Assembly (NCBI RefSeq): GCF_030272615.1
Contig: NC_081412.1
Span: 22,226,432 to 22,290,431 of the forward strand
DNA: 64,000 bases
Direction of reading: 5' to 3'
From: Cryptomeria japonica
Lineage: Eukaryota > Streptophyta > Pinopsida > Cupressales > Cupressaceae
The position numbers were made by a program, and so were the translations under genes. Positions 47,502-58,558 of this stretch are shown one piece after another. The notes beneath the pieces are model-generated. The model made no database searches, was not told the DNA's origin, and saw nothing but the letters and a program-made list of their open reading frames with translations. Each line of letters opens with the position of its first letter. Positions within the stretch are counted from its first letter, which is position 1.

Positions 47502-47760
47502 CCGCGTCTGTGAACGTTCGGATCGCGTCTTTGATTTTCTGGCGTGTCTGCAGAATCTGAAATCGCGTCTGTGTTTTCGACAAATTTTATTTTGCAGGTT
47601 TCAGAAAGGAGCGTCTGTGTTTCCGAAACGCATCTGTGTCATTTCTATCCGCATCTGTGTCGAGAAGAAGCGTCTGTGATTTTTAGGTGCGTTTGTGCAT
47701 CACAGAAGCGCGTCTGTGTTATCCAGACGTGTCTGTGTTGAGGGTAACAACGTCTGTGTA
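47502..47760 (+). repeat. CGCGTCTGTG motif array A (leader)
   Basis: About 12 copies of (A/C/G)GCG(C/T)GTCTGTG or close variants (GCATCTGTG, GTGTCTGTG), spaced roughly 15-30 bp and all in the same orientation, starting about 110 bp after the 5' LTR. See also arrays at 49979-50135 and, inverted, 57783-58034. Confidence 0.8.
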
Positions 47761-49159
47761 TTTACTATTTCAAAATTTTGAAGTTTTCATTGATTCAATT
47801 TTCGGATTTTGCACTTAGGGTTTCAAATCTGGTTTATTTTTGGACTAACCCTTTCAGATCTAGCTAACTAAATTGGTGCAGCTTGTCTTGGAAGCAAAAA
47901 CGTTTTGTGGAAGGCCCCTATGTCACAAAGTCTTTTGGGTTTTAAAATTTACCTAACTTGTGTGTTTGCAAGAAGGGGTGATTATGCCAAACAACCCAAA
48001 CTACTAACAACTTTTGTTGCAGGTCCTTGGCTAGGGTTTTGAACTTTTGTTGTGTGCCTTGTTTTCATAGATTAGCAAACACTTCCATTGGTGCACTAAA
48101 ATTGAATCATTGTCTTTTGTGTCTTGAGCAATAGGTTCTTTTTGTTTAATCTTTAGAGGGTCTGTCTTCCCGTGTGATCATTAGGAGGGTGAACTCACAA
48201 TACTGGTTCCCACTTTTTGACCAACTTTGACACTTATATGAATATTTTGAAAAAAACCTTCACTTTATGACACCTATAACTTTTAAACCGTTAAGAATTT
48301 GAAGATGATATAAACTAGTGATTTTTAACATCTTGTTTGTAGATTCTAATAATATTTTTTTCAAATTTGTTTGAATAAAATTTTATTGATTTTTCCATCT
48401 CCCTCAAAAAGTAATTTTTTACAGCAAACAACATTTTTTAAGAGTGATGTGTATCCCGAAATGCATACATTTTTTTTCTATAAATGATAAAAACTTAATT
48501 CTTTTGAATTTTGGTTTGTAACATCAATACCCAGGGCATGCAGTTAGTTTGATAGTGATATGTTGAATATTTTTCATTTTATTAAGTTTTGAAGTTCAAC
48601 TAATTATAATTTAGATATAGCTGTACGTTTGAACACATAACTTGTTCAATATATATCAAAATTCAATTTTCTTCTTTTTTTAAGAAAGAAAACATCAATA
48701 CCTAGGGCATAGATATTTTTCAGATTTTTTTTGAATTAGTTTACTATTTTTCCCAATGCATTGAACAAAGAAGTTCATGTTCGGTGAAAAACCTACATTC
48801 ATAAGAAATAAAATAAAAATATATTAATGAAATTAAATATACTAAAAGTTATACTATTTGGAAATCTTATAATAAGGACTAAATACTTTTTAAAAATAAC
48901 TTTTAAATGAATTAATTTGACCCCCCAAAAGCTAATGTAAAATTGTTTTTTTATCAGCATTTGATAGATGCAAAGGAGACTCCATTGCAAGCATGATTTA
49001 GAAGTAGAGAGGTTCTATCCAAGAAATTTTGATCTAAGAGCCTTTGATTTAACTCTCTTCAATTAATTACTTAAAATGGGACCTCTTAAAGCTTAAATCA
49101 TTATATTTTCTAAAAAATGTATGATTTCAGCAAAAATCAGGATGTACCAAAAAGTGGGA

Positions 49160-49740
49160 ACCAGCTTTGTGAGTTCACCCAGGACTACTAGTGAGAAGAG
49201 AACGACCCAAGTGGTAGCGAGGAAAACCCACCTCTTCCGAACCACTATAATCAAATGTATTCATGGTGAAAACTATGAATAACGTGTGCTGATTAGTTCA
49301 TACCGACACTATGTCTCCCCATAAACCCGTTTGATCAAATTTATTTGATCATTTGTAGGGCATAACCCCTACCGGCTGGGAGCCTTCTGTATTTACAGAG
49401 CTGAAAGTGCCGTATGTATGGCCACACGAGCGGATGCCCTTACTAGCACCTTTTTGTTTTAGAAGCCCAAATCCTTCTAGTTGTTGGGGCAGGAGGTCGG
49501 ACCTCTGGTAGCGGCCCACACACATACGGTTCTTAGTAGAGATACAAAGTTCGCCATGGGGAGTTTTCATGGGGACTGATGCTTGGCTAACCTGAGAAGT
49601 GAGTGCCGAGGGTGGAGCCAGTGAGGTCAAGCATCTAAGTATCCGCTCTGAATAGCATAGCCTCGGGGGTAAAACCCTATGTGGGATCAACAACTATTGT
49701 CTTGGCTAGCCATAAGAATTGTGCTTGACTTATGTTAAAC
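49160..49740 (+). other. GC-richer block in the LTR-element leader
   Basis: A roughly 500-bp block of balanced composition sits in an otherwise AT-rich leader. A 114-codon minus-strand frame (49349-49693) crosses it but has no recognisable family. A conserved non-coding role (packaging, translation control, splicing) is possible but not shown. Confidence 0.4.
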
Positions 49741-49978
49741 ATTCAAACAATCAAGACCAAACAACAAAACATTGTGTCTTTTGTGTCTTCAAGTGTATGC
49801 AAAACATTTTTACATCAAACAACACACTTTTCTTAGTCATTTGGAGTCTAAACACTTGCAAACATTGAGTCCTCATCAACATTGTGTCCTCTTGTCACGA
49901 AAAACAGTCAAACAGTCAGATTTGGTCACAACAAAACGACTTCACATATTGGAAAAATTGCACAAAGTTTACAGAAAC

Positions 49979-50135
49979 ATGTCTGTGTCTATTTTAACCG
50001 CGTCTGGGTCATATAAACGCGTCTGTGAAGGACATAATAGCGTCTGTGTGTTTAGCAGTGTCTGTGTAGAATAGAGACACGTATGTGTCTGTGAATCGCG
50101 TCTGTGAAGTATACAGAAGCGTCTATGTCCAAAAT
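49979..50135 (+). repeat. CGCGTCTGTG motif array B (leader)
   Basis: About eight copies (ATGTCTGTG, CGCGTCTGGG, CGCGTCTGTG, AGCGTCTGTG and similar), same orientation as array A and ending about 480 bp before the Gag start. Confidence 0.8.
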
Positions 50136-50616
50136 TGAAAAATTTCAATCCAACAAACAAAAGAAATCAATTTCGGAATACTTGAGCTTCTTAGGTTGTT
50201 TCTTCAAGTTTCATCTAGCATTCAACCTGTCTTTGGGTCTCACATAGTCCATCATTGCTTCACATCTCATTTTACATTCATACTTTTCTAAACTTGAGTC
50301 AAAAGGTCACTTGCTTGTCCTCATCATACTTTGTCAACACACTACATACAACAACACTTTGCTAAGTGGTCCCTCATCAAGGTTTCTTACCTTTGGGTCT
50401 CATTTGGTCTTACTTAGAGTCAAGGTCAGCTTACCTCATCAAGAGAAACTATCCTCTTTTTGGAAGTCACACCTACTCTACTAACATACATACTTGGTCT
50501 TACACTTTGGACATTGCAAGTACACCTCAGATTCATTTACATTCCATCCAACTCTTGGTCTTCCATACTTTTTCCATTTTCATCTAGTCTCACACACCTT
50601 GGTCAATATCTTGTTC

Positions 50617-53600
50617 ATGGTTGAAACCCATCTTCAAAAATCTAGGAGAGAAACTAAAGAGGCTCAAGAGTCCGCAAACATGAGTTCTTATGAGTATGAC
50701 AACGATTTATTTTTCAATCTGGAGCACACTACATTGCCTGACATGGATGTCTATAGAAACATTCCACATGTGGAAAACATAGACACTACAAACAACAATG
50801 CTACACATAATGAAAATGTGGACAACTTTTCAATACATTCAGCAAATGTGGAAGAATCCATTATGAATCCCCATTTCAATCGATTGGTTGAAGAAATAAT
50901 GAGGAGGGATAGACAATACTTCTTACACATGATGGCACAAAGTGGAGCCAAGATACCTCATGATTTTGACATGTCTCAAATAATGGAAAACTGACCTTTG
51001 CAACAAACTCACTCCAACATGGATCAAAGGAGACCTAATAGTGGAAGAAATAGAGGACCACATATGGTACCTGAATCACCATCAGTTTTGCTTCAAAAAC
51101 CAGAAGTCCCACATACACATGCTCAAACATATGATACTTACCTTCGAAGACCATTATGGAAGTCTTATGTAGATAGATATGCTCAAGCTATGGATCAACC
51201 AAAACAATTGGATACTCAAAGGCATGCTCAAAATTTGGACACAAGGAAACCCCGTGTCAAATTTGGGGGCAACACAATAGAACATGACATGCCTGTAGAA
51301 TATGGTATACATGCGCAAAATAGATATGGGATTCTTCAACATGAATCCATACCAAGTGCTCCATATATGCCACATCATATGAACATGTGTATGATCAATA
51401 TCATCCATATATGCAATATGCTCCTCCTCCAATTGGTGCCTCAAACATGGGGTATGCTTCAAGAAGTCGATCTCCACCTAAGAGCAATTTGGAACAACAA
51501 ATCAGAGATTTACAAAAGAAAATGGAGGACATAAATACACCAAAGCCAACATATACAATGAGAGACATATGTCCTTATCCATTTGACAAGAGCATTCCAA
51601 TGCCTCCATTTCCTGCACACTTTGTGACGCCTAAATTTGACAAGTATAGAGGAAAAGGGGACCCCAAGGCACACATAAGACAATTTTTCATAGCTTGCAT
51701 TGAGGTAGCGGCAGAAGAAACATATTTGATGAGATTGTTCCCACAAAGCTTAGGTGATCAAGCTATGGAATGGTTCTCCCAACTACCATCTGGTATTAAG
51801 TCATGGGGTGACTTAGCAGAGGCATTTATCCAACATTTCTTTTACAATATAGAGACAGACATATCAATCACTACTTTGTGCAATACTAAGCAAAAAGAGG
51901 GAGAATCTTTTGCATCATTTTTACAAAGATGGAGAAATATAGCCAGCGGATGCTCTTGTGAAATTCCACAAAAACAAATGGTAGAGATGTTCACACAAAA
52001 CGTTAACAAGGACATTGGCTATGATTTAAGGAAAGCTTGTTTGTCTACCTTCAAGGACGTCATTGAAAAAGGCTTAGCAACAGAAAAGGTTCTAATTGAA
52101 CAAGGAGTCATTAAGATATTCAAGGAAAACAAAGATGACTTTAAAGGGAAAGACAAGCCAAGATTTTGGAATAAAAACAAGAACACAGTCAATGATGGTG
52201 TTGTTGATGCCAATACAGTGCGACCCAAATTCATCTTTTCGGGATCGAGTTCTACAAACAATCAAGTAAATACTCAAACAACTTCTAGACCACGAAGGAA
52301 GTACACCCCATTGGGAGAACCACTTGAATCAGTCTTCAAAAAGCTTGTGGCAAACAAAGTGATCACAGTTCCAGATTTTCCTCCATATGAACCAAAGGTC
52401 AAACCAAATTGGTGGAATGATGATGAATATTGTGAATTTCATAAAAGCAAGGGTCATAAGACAGGAAATTGTCATCGACTGAAGAACATTGTGCAAGATC
52501 TCATTGATAGAGGTGATATTGAGATTGAGGGACACTCATCCAATCAAGAACATGAGATGTTTAAGGAACCATTTCCAAAGCATGACAAAGGAAAAGCCAA
52601 AGTCGCAGATGATCAGGCCAACTATACTAGAGCACCTTACAACTATGATTCAACTATCAATCACATCTCGATGGACAATCATATCTCTACTATTACCATC
52701 AAGAACAAAAATCCTGAGAATCCTCCTCAGAGACCCAAGATTGTCCTAAAAGGTGTTGGATCTTCTTCCGAACCTACTTCTGAATGTCATGTTACAACCC
52801 GTCGAGGTAAAATTACTTTGCCAGGTGCTTCAACTAAAAACACCGCTTCTCCATCAACCAAACCTGAGTATGACCTTGTAGAACAATTAGGGAAGACACC
52901 TGCGCTCATCTCCATCCTTGAGCTCTTATGTATATCCCCCGCTCATAAAGCTATTCTTGACAAAATCTTGAGAGACACCGCTGTTCCTACTGATCTGAAC
53001 GTGGACCAGTTTCAAGCCATGGTGGGATACCTTTCCATTCCACATTCCCTTACATTCACAGAAGCCGATGACGCCTCCGCAAGTCAGTCACATAATGCAC
53101 CTTTACACATTGAAGCCTTCATACACAAACATCGAATAAAGCGAGTCCTGATAGATGGAGGAGCTGGTCTAAACATTTGTACATTGAGCACTATTAAACA
53201 ATTGGGATATTCCAACAAAGTTGTGAATTCTACCAATAAAATTACTATCAAAGCATATGATGATGAAGAGCGTTCATCTAAGGGTACAGTCATTTTACCT
53301 CTCAGAGTTGGGCCAGTTACAAAGGATGTGGTTTGTCAAGTCCTAGACCTTGATCTCACATACAACATACTCTTGGGACGCCCATGGATTCATGAAATGA
53401 GCGCAGTCCCATCTACATATCATCGATGTATCAAGTTTCCTCACAATGGAGTTGAAGTGACCGTCAAAGCAGATCCAAATCCATTCATATATTGCAACAA
53501 TCTGCGACCTCAATCAGAAATAACAATCCCAGTCAATCGAGAAGCAATTCCATCATCAGCATATGTGGATCTAGAATCATTGAAAGCTTCTACATCAAAA

Positions 53601-54302
53601 CAAGCAGAGATCAAAGAAAATTTCAAGATTAAAGACCTGGGATGTGGTGAGTATATCTTTCATGTTGATCAACTCCCACTATCTCCTAAGACATTCAGTC
53701 AACAGGAACAATCTATAAACAATTTGCAATGCCAAGGAATTGGGTGTGAACCACCTAGTGTTGTGGCTACTAAGTCTAAATGCAAATCTCCTCTAGTGGT
53801 GCAAGGAACTCTTGATATCAATAGTCCTAAGAGTGGTTCCAGAGAAGAATCTATTGAGCGTATTACTAGCCCTCTTGAGAACTCACATAGCCTTACCATT
53901 TCATCCACTCATTCCATTTCCACTCCACTTCCAGACTTGGATCAACAAGAATTACAAAAGCCCTTACTCATTGGGGATCAAAAATCAAGATTTGAAAAGA
54001 AAAATCTAAAAGTCAATAATAAAGAAAAGTCCTTTAGTCCAAATCAAAATCAAAAGCTACTGGACTTTGCAAAAATCAAAGTAAAGGATAAAAATCCTAT
54101 AAACCAAAAAGAGCAAGAGTTGATCTCCCCTAATATCAAAATAAATGGGGGCAAAAGTTCTAAAATTTCAAGTCAAAAAGCATACTTGTTGATCCTAAGT
54201 CTCCATCATGCTATCCTACTTTCACTTCTTTTCACAATCATAAGCCTTCATCACTCATCCATTTGTTCCACACATCCTTTCCCTTCTGGTGATACATCAT
54301 AG
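50617..54302 (+). pseudogene. Gag-protease of the LTR element
   Basis: The frame starts at ATG 50617 (MVETHLQKSRRETKEAQ). A TGA at 50992-50994 and a frameshift near 51385 precede a 971-codon open frame to 54302. The Gag core lies at about 51600-52100 (FDKYRGKGDPKAHIRQFF, QAMEWFSQLP, FIQHFF, ESFASFLQRWR). A Cys/His cluster follows at about 52432 (CEFHKSKGHKTGNCHRLKN). The retropepsin-like protease has VLIDGGAGLNICTL, with catalytic Asp codon 53154-53156 and Gly-Gly replacing the common Thr/Ser-Gly, and ends YNILLGRPWIHE. After about residue 750 the sequence is Ser/Lys-rich linker. Only two defects separate it from a full Gag-Pro frame, so it may have been active recently. Confidence 0.85.
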
Positions 54303-54704
54303 ACCTTTAATGGAGCTTCCTTGAAGGACTTTGTTATTAGGGATGCCCAAACTTCTTCAGGTGACACGCATACAGGCCTGTGTAGTCCACACACTAGTAA
54401 TTCTATCTCAGTTCCTTCATCGAGGAAGACATTCAATCAGGCTACACATCATTCAGTCAAGGAACAATGCAACTACAATCACAAGGTCAAGCCTCGCACA
54501 TTTGAGGTAGGTGACTTGGTTCTCAGAGAAAACCCCAAGAATCAGCAAGACAGAGAGAAGAAGGGCAAGTTCGAACCAAACTAGCTTGGTCCTTACATTG
54601 TTACAGCAACCTATGGATCTGGGGCATATCAGCTCTCAACTACAGAAGGTGAATCTTTGGAGGATCCTATCAACAGCATGCACCTTCGCAGGTTCTACAC
54701 ATAG
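54303..54704 (+). pseudogene. Integrase C-terminal remnant
   Basis: In the same frame as Gag-Pro, after its stop, the translation gives QATHHSVKEQCNYNHKVKP, FEVGDLVLRENP, KKGKFEPN, a stop, LGPYIVTATYGSGAYQLS and PINSMHLRRFYT. The G-D-L-V-L-R...G-K-F...G-P-Y...G-A-Y...H-L-R-R-F-Y pattern is the C-terminal domain of Ty3/gypsy integrases. About 2.5-3 kb normally present between protease and this point is missing. Confidence 0.8.
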
Positions 54705-54794
54705 CTCTTTGAAATATCCTAATTCAAAAATACAAAAAAAAAAATATATATACAAAAAATATAAAAAAATTATAAAACAAAAAAATCGTTACTT

Positions 54795-54940
54795 GGTGAA
54801 AACCTGGCAAACAGGTGCCTTGTGACAACAAAAAAAAAAAAAAATGAAAAAAATAAAGAGAAATAATTTCGTCCAACGGTGAAAACCACTTCAGTGGCGC
54901 CCTGGGCAAGAACCATGGTGAAAACTGGGTCACCAGCGCC
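54795..54940 (+). other. Three GGTGAAAAC stem-loop modules
   Basis: At 54795, 54878 and 54917 the word GGTGAAAAC is followed at once by a short palindrome, then GCC or CGCC. The palindromes are CCTG-GCAAA-CAGG, CCACT-TC-AGTGG and CTGG-GTCA-CCAG. The stems differ in sequence but keep pairing. Confidence 0.6.
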
Positions 54941-55234
54941 ATGCGTAGAGACATTGCTCCTCTCTCCTTCAGGATTCACTCTCATCTTTCACTTTACACA
55001 CACTCACAACCTATTCATTCATAATAAACTTACCTATTCCCATCATGGCTTGTTATTGATCTACCTAAGATTGGTTCGCCATTCATAATAAACCTCCCTT
55101 TCCATCCATAATAAGTCAGATCCTGTCTGTGACTAAGGCAAATCGTACGTCTAGTGATGGGCGTGGAACTAAGAACATCACAGGTTTCAAGGAGTACAGT
55201 TTCTTCTAGCTTCCTTTAGTCTATCCACGCACAA

Positions 55235-55300
55235 TCCGCAATAAAGCAACATTTGCATCACAGATCCACAATAAAGTTTCATCTTCTCCGCAATAAAGTA
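55235..55300 (+). terminator. Clustered AATAAAG polyadenylation-like signals
   Basis: GCAATAAAGCA, ACAATAAAGTT and GCAATAAAGTA occur within about 55 bp. They could end a short sense transcript before the antisense gene, but no direct evidence supports this. Confidence 0.25.
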
Positions 55301-55563
55301 TCAGTTTCATAGATTCAATCAGTTTCAGATGAGACACAGTAGCAACAATGAGCTTCAACAAAAATCAAATCTTTCAACAAGCTCAGACAACATATGGTTC
55401 AGTGCTATCTATCCTTTTTTGTGAAAGTGAACATTGTGACCACAATCAAATAAGACTTATACAAGTGACAAGAGACACTAAACTTGAGGACTACAGTGGG
55501 TGTTGGTGTCGAGTCTTGGTTTTCTTTTGATTTTATCTTTCTGGTGACATGTCTTTTAGCTTT

Positions 55564-55616
55564 TCCAGGATGTCTTTGACTAGAGATTCTATCTCCAGGA
55601 TGTCTTTGACTAGAAA
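55564..55616 (+). repeat. Short direct repeat
   Basis: TCCAGGATGTCTTTGACTAG occurs twice, about 28 bp apart. Confidence 0.8.
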
Positions 55617-55639
55617 GGCGAGGATGGGGTATCGTCACC

Positions 55640-56400
55640 TATTTTTGTTTGTTGTTTGTGGATTGTCTCTTAGTAATGCTATGACTTGTCCAAGGATATG
55701 AGGACACTGTGAGTCTAGTGTGAACTGGGGCATTCCTTATTTGTGACTGTCTTATCTCCATGCAAACAGGTACAATGACTTTCTGGGTCGAACATATGCC
55801 TCGATTGTCATAACCTATTTTGCCATAATAAAGCTCAATGATAATAACGCACAAGAAGCTCTTTCACGTTTATATCTTCTATCTTTCACTCCCCTTTCTT
55901 GATTGACTTCCATCATCTTTCTTGAGTCCGCATAGCCTACTATCACATGACTGAGTATAATGACACACCTAAAACATTTGCATTTCATGTAGTTGCACCT
56001 GCATTACCACATATAAGCATTTTACACATACATATAGATATCACAACTGCATCACATCCTGCACACAACATCTGTTAGCACAATTTACATTTACATTATC
56101 ATATTCATCTACATTACATACATTCACATTTGCATCATGCATCACATATACAACATAAAAGAACAAAAATATTGCATTGCATCATGTACATTTTTGCATC
56201 CATATCATAAACATACATCATGAAACATCTCATCACATAGATACACATGCATATAGCTGCCACACAAATGAATCATCTCATATTTAATCAAAAGTGTCAT
56301 GATACAATGATGTCAATAAATCATATGGCTACAAAATCACCTGTAGGTGTCTACAATACAAAAATGGTACAAGTACTGATACATAAGGAGCCCTCTAAGG
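55640..56400. other. Internal non-coding part of the LTR element
   Basis: From about 55900 the sequence is poor in G and dense in CAT/ACAT words. No coding sequence recognised on either strand before the antisense gene. Confidence 0.4.
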
Positions 56401-58214
56401 CTATGATGAACTCCCTCCCTCGGAGCCGCATGGCCTCGACGGAATCTGAGCCCTAGACGGACCTGCACCAGGATCATCCCTCTTGTCCCCTCTATCTGGT
56501 GGTGGTGGAGGACCCATGACCCCACCACTCGATGCCTGTCTCCTCCGGCTCCCTCCCGTAGCTGTCGCTGTCCGCGATGGTCTATGGAAGCTCCTCGCCC
56601 GCTGGTCTGCTGGCACTGCACCATAATAGAGGTCCCTCCAGTAGGCAATCTCCTCCCCTGCTCGCAGGACATATGCATAGCCTGCTCCTACGTCCTCCGC
56701 CACCTGCCTCCCTTCCCTCAGCGCTGTCTCAGCTTCCGTATAGCGCTGAATCGCCTAATCTCTCTCCCACTCAGTATCCCTGAGCCTCGTCCTAAGTCGG
56801 TCCCTCTCCCTCTCCAGCTCCTGTATCTCATCTGCCTGGCCCTGGCAGATCTCCCTGAGCTCAATCAGCTCATCCTCCTCTGGATCTCCCCCCTCTGCCT
56901 CTGCCTATGGCTCTCCCTCTGCGGGTGCCTGCCCCTGCCCCTGTACCTGTACTGGTGCTTGAACGGGTACCTGTCTCTGTACATGCCACATGTCCTGCCC
57001 TCATCTCTAGGCCGAGATCCTGAAACACCCGTCTCAATGCCTCCCTATCTTCGTCACGATCATATGGAATCAAATCTCCATCAATCGGTATATGCAGTAT
57101 CCTGTAGACATCCTCAAGGGTGACGGTCATCTCACCCATCGGCAAATGAAAAGTGCATGTTTCAGAATGCCATCTCTCGGCAAGCGTAGTCAGCAAACCC
57201 ATGTTTGCCGGAAACTCAGGCACATATAGTACATGTCTCAAGCCCATCTCCTCGATGGCAGCTCGCTCCTCAGCTGTCAACTCAGGTCGCAATCTCTGAG
57301 TCGATGGGAATCTCTCCCGTGACTCCAACATAGGCAAATACTCCTGCAGTCAAGCAAATCAATTGTGTCAGTCATGGTGGCATTCACTGTTCATCACAAA
57401 ATGCTACTTTTTATCTAAATGCATATGGTTATCTATCCTAGTGACACTCACTGTTCATCACAAAGTGTTGCTTCTATCCTAGTAGTACTCCCTGTTCATC
57501 ACAAAGTACTACGTGTGTGACACTCACTGTTCATCACAAAGTGTTGCTCACATTTGCACTCCCTGTTCATCACAAAGTGCTGCTCATACTTTGGGTACTC
57601 CCTGTTCATCACAAAGTACTCTATCTTGGTGCTCACTGTTCATCACAAAGTGCCTTGATCTATCCTAGTCTTCCTAGAGGACCTGCTTGAGTGTATCCTC
57701 TCAGCAGCTTATCCAATCGACAGCGCATGTTCATCACAGAACTGTCGATTTGACCTAGAAGACAGAACCTTGCATTTTTCAGACAGAAACGTGCTTTTAA
57801 CTCACAAACGCGCCTATAGACTGCACAAGTGCGCCTAAACAACACAGATGCGCCTGTTTGACATAAATGTGCCTATACTATTCATAAACGCGACTTTGAA
57901 ACACAAACGCCCCTGCATGACGTAAACGCGCCCGCATTCTACATAGACGCGGTTCCAGACACAGATGTGCCTGGCATAGACACAGACGCGCCTGTCAGAC
58001 ACAGACGCACCTGGCACCGACGCAGACGCGGCTACACGGTTTTGGACTTTTTTGTACCCTATTTCTAAGCGCATTTATTACATTACCTAGCATGCATTAA
58101 TGACAAAAATGAATGCATCAAAGTACGAGGAGGTTTGGTGGTACTTACCGGCTCTCCTGCCTCTGCTGGCCTCTGAAATCGTCGAACGCGGTCGAATCTG
58201 TGCACGAAAGCCAT
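56401..58214 (-). CDS. Antisense spliced gene with plant mobile domain (PMD)
   Basis: Exon 1 is 58149-58214 (ATG at 58214, MAFVHRFDRVRRFQRPAEAG), then an 805-bp GT-AG intron (donor CCG|GTAAGT, acceptor TGCAG|GAGTAT). Exon 2 starts at 57343 in phase 0. Exon 2 begins EYLPMLESRERFPSTQRLRP and contains YVPEFPANMGLLTTLAERWH, TFHLPMGEMTVTLEDVYRIL and IPIDGD. This is the PMD signature of MAIN/MAIL1-type proteins and transposon PMDs. The domain is short (about 80 residues), then Arg/Gly-rich, with a frameshift at a G run near 56893. It continues as a coiled coil and a Pro/Ser-rich tail to 56401, with a further stop near 56757. Host PMD proteins silence transposons and affect RNA processing; the role of element-borne copies is unknown. 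Its GC content is far above that of the rest of the element, which suggests capture. Confidence 0.7.
57374..57660. repeat. Minisatellite in the PMD intron
   Basis: Seven copies of CTC(A/C)CTGTTCATCACAAAGT at about 30-45 bp spacing, plus a looser one at about 57727 (TGTTCATCACAGA). The spacers between copies are also partly similar (GTGTTGCT, GTACTA). Confidence 0.85.
57783..58034 (-). repeat. Inverted CGCGTCTGTG motif array C (PMD intron)
   Basis: About 12 units with plus-strand consensus CACAGACGCGCCT, roughly every 20 bp. Read on the minus strand this is AGGCGCGTCTGTG, the same word as in arrays A and B. It lies entirely inside the antisense intron. Confidence 0.85.
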
Positions 58215-58544
58215 CGCTGCTGACTGTTGCTGCTCTTTTCTCGCTCTACACTTTGATATCGTGAAGGTGTAGATGACAATGAGGATGTCTTTTGCCCGTG
58301 GTCTATCTTATAGCCTACCCTAGCCTTAGCCTTCATTTCCCAAGTTAGTCTTCCTCATCTCGTGACTTTGTCACTTTATTCGGTCAGTCCATTCTAGCCT
58401 TTCTTTCTTATCGAGAGATTGTCTGCAATCTTTTCAGACATTTTCATCCAATCTCTTGAGGAGGCATATCATTCCCATACTGGGGCAACTCTGTATCAGT
58501 TTATCTTATCTTCTTTGAAACAACGCGATAAGCCACATTGTCTC

Positions 58545-58558
58545 AAAGAGGGGCAAAA
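58545..58558 (+). other. Polypurine tract
   Basis: AAAGAGGGGCAAAA directly precedes the 3' LTR. Confidence 0.8.

Noticed and set aside
49349-49693. 114-codon minus-strand ORF in the retroelement leader
   Set aside because: No family resemblance, no ATG-linked context, and the surrounding block is better read as conserved non-coding leader.
56577-57123. Plus-strand Pro/Leu-rich ORFs
   Set aside because: Antisense shadows of the high-GC PMD exon.
57374-58034. CRISPR-like regular repeats with spacers
   Set aside because: The genome is a plant nuclear one. The arrays lie in an intron of a retrotransposon-borne gene, units are imperfect and no cas genes exist.
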